Shown here: positions 1 to 5,638 of the stretch, in pieces | How positions within the stretch are numbered: position 1 is the first letter of the stretch | Layout of the letters: the number at the start of each line of letters is the position of its first letter | Source of the DNA: a virus | Length of the DNA: 30,451 nt | IMG/VR virus record: IMGVR_UViG_3300042934_000495 | Span: 1 to 30,451 of that record | Reading direction: 5' to 3' (one strand) | Notes under the pieces: generated by a model | The model's input: the letters and a program-made list of their open reading frames with translations, nothing else | What the model was told of the DNA's origin: nothing | Databases searched by the model: none | Made by a program: the position numbers and the translations under genes

Positions 1-42
1 GATGTGGAGGTCGCGACCGACCTTCGATGCCTTGATGCTCAT
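1..42 (-). CDS. 5' end of an unidentified tail-region gene (partial)
   Basis: Only the first 14 codons are in the window, reading MSIKASKVGRDLHI, and the gene continues past position 1. It starts 22 bases after the stop of the major tail protein gene, with a weak purine-rich stretch upstream. In siphovirus order the gene after the major tail protein is often a tail assembly chaperone, so that is the positional guess. The residues seen are too few to test it. Confidence 0.45.
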   Translation of the reverse strand, partial: MSIKASKVGRDLHI

Positions 43-64
43 TGGAGTCCCTGCACTCTCTGAG

Positions 65-820
65 TCACGCGGCGGTGTACGTCAGCGGGTCTGACGCCCC
101 GACGCTGTTGGTGATGATGATCGGCGCGGAGCCGGTCACGGCCGCGGGCACGAGCAGCGCCACGGTGTACGCGTCGATGACGATGCGCTCGAGCACCGTC
201 TGGCCGTCGACCGTGGCCGACACCATGCTGCTGAGGCCGTAGCCGCGCACCTTGATGAGGTCGCCGACGGCCGCGCCGGAGGGCGACGCCGACTCGAGGA
301 TCGGCTCGCCAGTGCCGGCGAGCGGCGACGTCTCGAGCACGGTGACGTCACCCTTGTTCTTCAGGGTGATGCGGACGACCGCCTTGTCGGCGAAGCCGGT
401 GTTGCCTTCGGCGAACGCGACCGAGAACGTGCCCTCGACGACAGGCATGTCCTCGTCGAACGCGTCCGTGAACAGCTGGAACTCGCGCTCGTTCGCGCCG
501 CCCGTGGCGAACGCGGCGGTCACGAGGTCCTTGAACCACGACTGCGACGCGACGATCTGCTTCGTGTCGGGGTCGCGGATGACCTCGACGTCGAACGACG
601 GCGCGTAGTTGTACCCCGTGATGTCCGAGGACGTCTTGGTCTTGTTGCCGTACGTCTCACGAGCCATCTCGATCGGCGTCGGGTTGAGCGCGAGGTTGTT
701 GACGTCGCCGGTGATGTTGATGAAGACCCCTTCGACCTTCATCCGGATCAGTCGCTCGTGCGCGAGAGCCAGGGAACCCACGGAGGGCGCCATGGTGTCA
801 TAGAGGGTGGTGTCGGCCAT
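65..820 (-). CDS. Major tail protein with C-terminal Ig-like domain
   Basis: 251 residues. Residues 1 to about 165 look like a siphovirus tail-tube subunit, the protein that polymerises into the hollow tail tube. They contain a FINITGDVNNL stretch and alternating beta strands. Residues from about 173 to the end form a separate beta-rich module (SPSGAAVGDLIKVRGYGL, then ATVDGQ) resembling an IPT/TIG or other Ig-like domain, a common display add-on of tail tube proteins. The ATG at 820 is chosen over a longer in-frame extension because a strong AAGGAGG lies just upstream (825-832). It follows the tail terminator gene, as expected for HK97-like phages. The family call rests on order and fold-like features, without an alignment. 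Confidence 0.8.
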   Translation of the reverse strand: MADTTLYDTMAPSVGSLALAHERLIRMKVEGVFINITGDVNNLALNPTPIEMARETYGNKTKTSSDITGYNYAPSFDVEVIRDPDTKQIVASQSWFKDLVTAAFATGGANEREFQLFTDAFDEDMPVVEGTFSVAFAEGNTGFADKAVVRITLKNKGDVTVLETSPLAGTGEPILESASPSGAAVGDLIKVRGYGLSSMVSATVDGQTVLERIVIDAYTVALLVPAAVTGSAPIIITNSVGASDPLTYTAA

Positions 821-863
821 AGCCGCCTCCTTCTGGTCGGGTGCCGGCGCTTCCGGCGGGTTC

Positions 864-1271
864 CTACGGCCGGCGGCCGCGGAAGTAGTAGGTCGCAGCG
901 ACCGCCGAGCGGTTCTGCGTGTCGGGGTCGAAGTCGAGTGCGGACTCTTCCCATGCCCACGAGATGCTGAGCACCTGCGGGGTGTACGACTTCTGGTCCA
1001 GCAGCGCACGAAGGTCTGCGGCCCACTGCCGGGCCACGTTCGGGGAGCCGGTGCGGCGCGTGTAGATCTGCGTCCGGTAGACGAGGTTCGCGCGGCCGTC
1101 GGGGACCGGCCGGAGCGCGGTGAGGAGCGTGAACTCGTCGATCGTGGGCATGACGCCGTCGAGACGGATGCCGCGCGCCGGGACACCGGTGAGGCTGTAC
1201 ACGGCGAGGCCGGCGTCGTGGAGTAGCTGAGCGAGTGCGCGGTTCAGGATGATCTCGGGAGCGTCAGGCAT
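864..1271 (-). CDS. Tail terminator-like protein
   Basis: 135 residues. It sits between the HK97-gp10-like gene and the major tail protein, the usual slot of the tail terminator that caps the tail tube and joins it to the neck. The sequence has an N-terminal helix (APEIILNRALAQLLHDAGL), a central beta region with the run RTQIYTRR, and a C-terminal strand ending YYFRGRRP, as in many small phage tail-joining proteins. Its ATG overlaps the end of the upstream gene by 8 bases (1264-1271), suggesting translational coupling. Assignment is mainly positional. Confidence 0.65.
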   Translation of the reverse strand: MPDAPEIILNRALAQLLHDAGLAVYSLTGVPARGIRLDGVMPTIDEFTLLTALRPVPDGRANLVYRTQIYTRRTGSPNVARQWAADLRALLDQKSYTPQVLSISWAWEESALDFDPDTQNRSAVAATYYFRGRRP

Positions 1272-1623
1272 CACGGACCGCCTTCGCGATGATCTCGCCG
1301 AGCTCGTCCTTGGCGTCGACCATTGCTTCCTCGACCCACTTCCCCTGTGCGTTCGGGTTCGCGTCGGTCGAGAAGTTGTATTCGGGGTGCTCGTGGAGCT
1401 TCGCCGCGTACGGGGTGTCGACGACGAGCGCGGCGCCTTCTTCGGGGTCAGTCGCGGGGATGACGGCGTGCGCTCCGGCGAGGGTGCCGATGTCCCACGG
1501 GGACCGGTCGACGGAGAGCGCCATGCCACGCTGCGCGGCGAGCGTCTCACCGGCGGCGAGCCGTGCCATGAGGTCGGGCCCGGCGTCGTTCACCCGCAGG
1601 AACACCTCAACGCGAATGCCCAT
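1264..1623 (-). CDS. HK97-gp10-like neck/tail-joining protein
   Basis: 119 residues. The C-terminal half shows the pattern typical of HK97-gp10-like proteins: a strand with TPYAAKLHEHPEYNF, then GKWVEEAM and a terminal helix. Such proteins occupy the neck between the head closure and tail terminator proteins. The gene lies exactly there, 9 bases after the head closure gene and overlapping the tail terminator gene. The ATG at 1623 follows the purine-rich stretch GTAGGAGGCC on the minus strand. Confidence 0.65.
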   Translation of the reverse strand: MGIRVEVFLRVNDAGPDLMARLAAGETLAAQRGMALSVDRSPWDIGTLAGAHAVIPATDPEEGAALVVDTPYAAKLHEHPEYNFSTDANPNAQGKWVEEAMVDAKDELGEIIAKAVRDA

Positions 1624-1632
1624 CGTGGCCTC

Positions 1633-1977
1633 CTACTCGAGGTAGAGCTCGACGTGGTTCGGGGTGCGCTGGTCGTACATGCCGAGCGCGGAATCGATCA
1701 CCTCGGAGGTGCGCTCGCGCGCGGTCCCTGCCCACACGGTGACCTTCGTCCGGGGGAGCACGTCATGCTCGGGGAGCAATACGACGGTGGTCGAGGACTT
1801 GATCTCCTGCCCACTCGTCGGGCTGGTAGACCGGCGGTCGACCCGCAGGTGCGTCTTCTGCTCGACGTACGCCGGCACGTCGGGGATCGGGGTTCCCTCG
1901 ATGTCGCCCTCGGGGCCGTCGAGGATCGGGGTGAGGATGACGCGGTGCGGGAGATGAGCCTTGCGGAGACGCGGCAT
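1633..1977 (-). CDS. Head closure (head-tail stopper)-like protein
   Basis: 114 residues, beta-rich and without membrane segments. The central part (SPTSGQEIKSSTTVVLLPEH) resembles SPP1 gp16-type head closure proteins, which plug the connector and retain DNA. It lies between the adaptor gene at 1987 and the gp10-like gene, the conserved position of a head-tail stopper. Position is stronger evidence than sequence here. Confidence 0.6.
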   Translation of the reverse strand: MPRLRKAHLPHRVILTPILDGPEGDIEGTPIPDVPAYVEQKTHLRVDRRSTSPTSGQEIKSSTTVVLLPEHDVLPRTKVTVWAGTARERTSEVIDSALGMYDQRTPNHVELYLE

Positions 1978-1986
1978 CCGATCCTC

Positions 1987-2403
1987 CTACGTGTGCGAGA
2001 CCGCGGAACCGATGAGGCCCGCGTTGCGGAGGATGGTGACGGCCTCGTCGGCGCGGCGCGCGTCTGCGGCGCTGCGCGATGATGCGCCGCCCGTCGCGGT
2101 GCCGCCGAGGGTGACGGAGAGGATCTTCACGGGCCCGGCGATCGCGTTGCCGCCGGTGATGTCGCCCGTCTCGTCCCAGTACGCCACGAACGCGCACGTC
2201 GCGTCCTTGAACGCTTCGAGGACCGCGGTGTCTGTGGGGAGGCCGTCGTCGTCGGTCTCGTACACGGTGGTGCGGGTGAGCCCGCGGACCTCGTTCGACG
2301 CGCGGCGGAGACCCGCCTTCGCCTCTGTGTCGGACGCGTCGAGCTCTTCGACGCCGAGGAACTTCTTGAGGTCGCTGACCTTCGCGTACACCGGCAGAGC
2401 CAC
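1987..2403 (-). CDS. Head-tail adaptor-like protein
   Basis: 138 residues, mostly helical. The N-terminus (YAKVSDLKKFLGVEELD, then AGLRRASNEVRGLTR) is typical of small phage connector proteins of the HK97 gp6/SPP1 gp15 kind. These bind under the portal as a ring. A C-terminal helix carries ADEAVTILRNAGL. It is the first gene of the neck cluster, 3 bases after the 99-residue protein gene. Confidence 0.65.
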   Translation of the reverse strand: MALPVYAKVSDLKKFLGVEELDASDTEAKAGLRRASNEVRGLTRTTVYETDDDGLPTDTAVLEAFKDATCAFVAYWDETGDITGGNAIAGPVKILSVTLGGTATGGASSRSAADARRADEAVTILRNAGLIGSAVSHT

Positions 2404-2406
2404 GGG

Positions 2407-2706
2407 TCAGCCCTTCTTCCGGCGGGAGACCTTCGGGGTGGTGTCGCCCTCGATCGCCTCGGGCAGCGCCTCGAACGGCGCCAGCGGGTCGTCGGCGAGG
2501 CTGTCAGCGAAGTGGACCTCCGCGAGGGTGCCAGTGGAGTACCCCGCGGCCATGACGTCCGGGTGCACGATGGTGTAGCCGTGCTGCAGGAGCGCGAGCT
2601 CGCGCTCGGGGTGCAGCGGGCCGACCTCGGCGACGCCGTCGATGAACTCGACGCCGATGAACGTGCGGCGGCCGGGCACTGGGCGCGGCGAGATGATGCG
2701 GACCAT
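2407..2706 (-). CDS. Small head-region protein, paralog of the gene at 2771
   Basis: 99 residues, function unknown. Residues around GVEFIDGVAEVGPL...LLQHGYTIV match, position by position, the module GVHFADGAGETED...YFERRGYGIE in the 88-residue neighbour, so the two look like an ancient tandem duplication. A later VHFADS copy lies at AEVHFADSLADDPL. Genes of this kind between capsid and adaptor are frequent in actinobacteriophages and have no firm function. The ATG at 2706 is chosen because AAGGAGGG lies 6 to 13 bases upstream. The C-terminus is basic (SRRKKG). Confidence 0.7.
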   Translation of the reverse strand: MVRIISPRPVPGRRTFIGVEFIDGVAEVGPLHPERELALLQHGYTIVHPDVMAAGYSTGTLAEVHFADSLADDPLAPFEALPEAIEGDTTPKVSRRKKG

Positions 2707-2728
2707 CGGGACCCTCCTTGGGGTGGTG

Positions 2729-2764
2729 CCCCGGCGCGGCGGCGTTGTGCGCGCCGCGCCGGGG
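2729..2764. terminator. Strong GC hairpin between the two paralogs
   Basis: A perfect 13-bp inverted repeat (arms 2729-2741 and 2752-2764, loop 10 bases) lies between the 88- and 99-residue paralog genes. No T tract follows on either strand, so it is not a classic intrinsic terminator. It may stabilise or process the abundant capsid message, or act as a partial terminator. Confidence 0.5.
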
Positions 2765-2770
2765 GTGTCG

Positions 2771-3037
2771 CTACTTCTTGGCCGCCTGCTTGGCGGCCTC
2801 GGCGGCAGCTTCGGCCTTCTGAGCCTCGGCGGCGTCCTCCGCAGCCTTGGCCTCGGCGGCGAGCCGCTCGGCCTCCTGCTCGGGCGTCTCCGGCGCATCT
2901 TCGACCTCGATGCCGTAGCCACGGCGCTCGAAGTAGAAGAGGGCGGCCGGGTCCTCGGTCTCGCCGGCACCGTCGGCGAAGTGGACCCCCGCGATCGTGC
3001 CGGTGAAGCCCTTGACGGGCGTGGTGATCTTCGCCAT
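2771..3037 (-). CDS. Small head-region protein with Ala/Lys/Glu-rich tail
   Basis: 88 residues. Residues 1-45 carry the GVHFADGAGETED...GYGIE module shared with the downstream gene. The C-terminal half (from about residue 52) is almost only Ala, Glu, Lys and Gln, predicted as a long charged helix or coiled coil ending KQAAKK. It sits 3 bases after the major capsid gene. A capsid accessory or decoration role is possible, but nothing seen proves it. Confidence 0.7.
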   Translation of the reverse strand: MAKITTPVKGFTGTIAGVHFADGAGETEDPAALFYFERRGYGIEVEDAPETPEQEAERLAAEAKAAEDAAEAQKAEAAAEAAKQAAKK

Positions 3038-3040
3038 GGC

Positions 3041-4042
3041 TCAGGCCACCTTGATGTTGCGGAAGACGGCCGCGGCCTTGGTCGCCTTGAGGGCGACGGA
3101 CACCGGGCCCATCTCGACCTCGCCGAGCTTCACGGCGCCGGCCTTCGAGAAGTCCGGGAGCCACGTCTCGACGAGCTGCCCGCCGACGATGGACACACCG
3201 TGGAAGCCGTCGATCCCGACGCGGTACGCGTAGAGGTCGGTGAGGTTCGTGGTGGACACACCGACGGTGCGGGTCTCGACGGGGATGATCGGGTCGTTCG
3301 ACCCGGCCTTGTTGCCGGCGTCGGCGAACAGGATGCCGCCGTACGACTCGCGGTAGATCGGGCGGCCGTCCTGTCCGATGAGGCCCTCGACGGGCTCCTT
3401 GACGTACAGGGACGTGCGACGCACGATCGCGCGAACTCGGGCGAGTGCACTCTTGTTGCCCACGACGATCGTCGGGGTGCCGTCGAGCAGCGCCAGGAAC
3501 TCGTCGAGCGCGTCGAGCGCGGTGAACTTCGTCGCCGCAGACGTGTCGAGGTCCGACCAGTCCGTCACGGCCGCGGCACGGAACTCCGTGCTCGAGCCGG
3601 TGAGGGCCTTGTCGAGGCCGTCGAAGCCGTTCGCATCGACGGCGGTGTCGCCGTTGATGACCTCGTCCTGGAACTTCGTGGCCGTGGCCTTGATCTTCTG
3701 GGACAGGTTGAGCGACACCGCGCTGGATGCGGCGGGGCCGATCTTGGCGACGACACGGTCCACCTCGAAGCTGCCACCGAGCGGCTTCAGCTCGGTGCTG
3801 TAGTGCTGCGTGGTGACGTTCGCGGGCGTGTACTCCGAGTTGATGGCTCGGAATGCGGCGCTGGGCTGGGTGATCTGGCGACGGTATCCGTACAGGAGCG
3901 TCGCGCCGCCACCCGAGGGGTTGACGGCGTCGTCGAAGATCAGCGAGTCGAGGATCGAGGACTCCTTGCGGAACTCGTCGATCACCGCGACATCGAGATC
4001 GGTCTGGGCGTTGAGCTTGCCTTCGGCCAGGGAAACGGCCAT
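3041..4042 (-). CDS. Major capsid protein (HK97-fold)
   Basis: 333 residues, a usual size for a capsid protein with no protease domain or long delta region. It follows a scaffold gene and precedes neck genes. Features include an N-terminal helical arm (residues 1-35), a PSGGGATLLYGYRRQ loop, an E-loop-like acidic segment, and a C-terminal segment MGPVSVALKATKAAAVFRN, where a packed strand and helix typical of this class occur. The start at 4042 has an AGGAGGAACC stretch directly upstream. The subunit would assemble into the icosahedral procapsid with the neighbouring scaffold. Confidence 0.85.
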   Translation of the reverse strand: MAVSLAEGKLNAQTDLDVAVIDEFRKESSILDSLIFDDAVNPSGGGATLLYGYRRQITQPSAAFRAINSEYTPANVTTQHYSTELKPLGGSFEVDRVVAKIGPAASSAVSLNLSQKIKATATKFQDEVINGDTAVDANGFDGLDKALTGSSTEFRAAAVTDWSDLDTSAATKFTALDALDEFLALLDGTPTIVVGNKSALARVRAIVRRTSLYVKEPVEGLIGQDGRPIYRESYGGILFADAGNKAGSNDPIIPVETRTVGVSTTNLTDLYAYRVGIDGFHGVSIVGGQLVETWLPDFSKAGAVKLGEVEMGPVSVALKATKAAAVFRNIKVA

Positions 4043-4065
4043 GGTGGTTCCTCCTTACGAGGGAT

Positions 4066-4692
4066 TCAGCCCCCGAGCGCCTTCTTGACGGCGCCGTCGA
4101 GGGTGACGGGTGTTGCGGGGTTGGAGCCGCCCTGGTGTCCGCCGCCACTCATGCCGGGGAGGCCGGGACCGGCCTTGAACGTCGAGTTCTTCTCGATCGC
4201 GTCGGTGATCGCCTTGTCGACGGCGGCCTGGTCGGCCAGGTCGATGGGGGCGAAAGTCTTCATGAAGCTCGAGGAGTCGAGCAGCAGGTCGGCGCGGGCG
4301 CCGAGTCGGGGGGCGTTGAGCAGCAGAGCACGCTCGCGGGCGAGGTTGTCGCGCTCCGCGGTGAGCGCATCCCGCTCTGCCTGCGCTGCGGCGGCGTCGG
4401 TCGCGGCCTTCTCAGCGGCGAGACGGTGCGTCTTCGCCTCCTCGCGGAGCTCGCGCACGTACTCGTCCGGGTTGCCACGGTAGTCGACCGGCTTCGGAGG
4501 CTCGGGCGCGGGGGGTTGCGGGGCGGGCGGCTGCGGCGCCGGGGGAGGCGTGGGAACGGGCGGGGCGGGTGCCGGCGGGGCGGGCGGTGTCGGATCGCCT
4601 CCGCCGCCGCTCTCGCCCTCGAGGTACCGGAGGAACGGGCGGTGGTAGGTCGGCGCGAACTGTGCGCCCAGGGTCGGGATCTGGCGGGACAT
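4066..4692 (-). CDS. Capsid scaffold protein
   Basis: 208 residues. After about 30 residues comes a Gly stretch, then a proline-rich spacer with repeated PAPQPP/PAPEPP units. Next is a long charged coiled coil (about residues 75-130, rich in Ala, Glu, Lys and Arg), and a C-terminal region ending in a Gly-rich patch and TLDGAVKKALGG. The layout of disordered head, coiled coil and C-terminal capsid-binding tail, immediately upstream of the capsid gene, is that of phage scaffolds, which guide assembly and then leave. The ATG at 4692 is preferred because AGGAGG (4699-4704) stands 6 bases upstream. Another ATG at 4710 has a poorer site. Confidence 0.8.
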   Translation of the reverse strand: MSRQIPTLGAQFAPTYHRPFLRYLEGESGGGGDPTPPAPPAPAPPVPTPPPAPQPPAPQPPAPEPPKPVDYRGNPDEYVRELREEAKTHRLAAEKAATDAAAAQAERDALTAERDNLARERALLLNAPRLGARADLLLDSSSFMKTFAPIDLADQAAVDKAITDAIEKNSTFKAGPGLPGMSGGGHQGGSNPATPVTLDGAVKKALGG

Positions 4693-4714
4693 GGTGAGCC
4701 TCCTGCTCATCGGT

Positions 4715-4735
4715 TCCTCACCCCTGCGGTGAGGA
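4715..4735. other. Small hairpin upstream of the scaffold gene
   Basis: An 8-bp inverted repeat TCCTCACC/GGTGAGGA with a 5-base loop lies just upstream of the scaffold ribosome binding site. It could occlude or time translation, but this is only suggested by position. Confidence 0.35.
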
Positions 4736-4742
4736 CGTGGGG

Positions 4743-4778
4743 CCGCGCCGTCGACGTGCAGGGCCGACGACGGCGCGG
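4743..4778. terminator. 11-bp perfect hairpin before the scaffold gene
   Basis: CCGCGCCGTCG (4743-4753) pairs with CGACGGCGCGG (4768-4778) around a 14-base loop. It lies in a stretch of about 270 bases between the zinc-binding small gene and scaffold. No T tract follows, so it may be a processing or partial termination site that marks the 5' edge of the scaffold-capsid message. Confidence 0.45.
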
Positions 4779-4789
4779 GGACTGGGGGA

Positions 4790-4918
4790 TCATCGACGGT
4801 CTGACTTGGGCCCGTGCTTTCGCGCCGGGTCATTCCCGTACCAGCCCGCACCTTTGAGTGCCTCGGTGGCGTCGATGAAGTCGGGTGCAGGTCTGCCTCG
4901 CCCCTCGGAGTGTGGGCG
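4790..4918 (-). pseudogene. Start-less open frame, possible gene remnant
   Basis: Between the 76-residue gene and scaffold one minus-strand frame stays open for 42 codons, ending DFIDATEALKGAGWYG then NDPARKHGPKSDRR and a stop at 4790-4792. The residue mix looks protein-like, but there is no ATG, GTG or TTG in frame after the upstream stop (4919-4921). It may be the 3' end of a gene whose start was lost, or chance. The only other start here, an ATG at 4922, opens a different 30-codon frame without a good ribosome site. Confidence 0.2.
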
Positions 4919-4965
4919 TCATGAGCAGCCTTCGCGCGGAAAGGTACGCGCGTTGACACCCGAGA

Positions 4966-5196
4966 TCAGAGGTCGGAGTGGGTCCACATGTGAGCGTGGA
5001 TATCGGTCATGTCGGGGGTGCAGACCAGCGTCGCGTCGCCAACGTCGGAACCTTCGGGGTTCTCGATCGCGGCGGATACGGTGGCGGGCATCAGTTCTCC
5101 GCACTCGGGACACTGAATGCGCACTGTGCCGACATGGCCAGCCACGTGGTTTGCCGCGACTGAGGCGGGAATCTGCGCCTCGTCCTCGGCGCTCAT
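4966..5196 (-). CDS. Small zinc-binding-type protein
   Basis: 76 residues. A CPEC pair at about residues 30-33, a later single Cys (LVCTPDM) and several His near the C-terminus (DIHAHMWTH) suggest a metal-bound fold. No family is recognised. Its ATG overlaps the end of the upstream gene by four bases (ATGA, 5193-5196), so the two are translationally coupled. It lies between the MuF and scaffold genes in the late region. Confidence 0.65.
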   Translation of the reverse strand: MSAEDEAQIPASVAANHVAGHVGTVRIQCPECGELMPATVSAAIENPEGSDVGDATLVCTPDMTDIHAHMWTHSDL

Positions 5197-5576
5197 TCGT
5201 CGCGCCCGTAGGCGCGGTCGCGGGCCGTGCGGAGGGTCCGGACGGTCGCGTTCACTTCGGAGCGGCTGAGGACATCGGACATGACACGGAACTGGTGCGC
5301 GTCGACGGCGTACTCGCCCATCTCTGCGAGTCGGCGAGCCTCGGACTGGGCCTCAGCTTCGGCGTGCGCGAGCATGTCGCGAAGTTCGGCGACCGTGATG
5401 TCGATTCCGACCTGCACCCATCCGGCGTCTGCCGGATGCCATGCGATGTGCAGGTTGCGTCGCGGGATCTCGATGTGTGCCGTCACCGTCGGGATGTCTT
5501 CCTCGATGGTGCCGTACGTCATGCTGCTGACCGTCTGGTCGACGATCCGGTTGTGTGTGATCTGTTCACGGGGCAT
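5193..5576 (-). CDS. Hypothetical late-region protein
   Basis: 127 residues, no recognised family. The N-terminal half is beta-rich (TAHIEIPRRNLHIAWHPADA, then WVQVGIDITV). The C-terminal half is helical and charged (AELRDMLAHAEAEAQSEARR). The ATG at 5576 is chosen over longer in-frame starts because GGAGGT lies 7 bases upstream. It is followed by the coupled zinc-binding gene. Confidence 0.65.
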   Translation of the reverse strand: MPREQITHNRIVDQTVSSMTYGTIEEDIPTVTAHIEIPRRNLHIAWHPADAGWVQVGIDITVAELRDMLAHAEAEAQSEARRLAEMGEYAVDAHQFRVMSDVLSRSEVNATVRTLRTARDRAYGRDE

Positions 5577-5638
5577 CGCGCCCACCTCCATACGGAGAAA
5601 CCGCGTCACGCGGTCGCCCAGCCTTGATGCTGGGACGT

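Noticed and set aside
2127-4148. Long minus-strand frame of 673 codons across capsid genes
   Set aside because: Out of frame with the capsid, small paralogs and adaptor genes; almost all Arg, Pro, Ser and Ala.
2642-4483. Long plus-strand frame opposite capsid and scaffold
   Set aside because: Complement of the capsid and scaffold genes, with shadow composition (Arg, Leu, Gly, Val rich) and no recognisable motif. The minus-strand products are clear.
4953-4958. TTGACA, a perfect -35 hexamer on the plus strand
   Set aside because: No -10-like sequence lies 15-19 bases downstream and no plus-strand gene follows.
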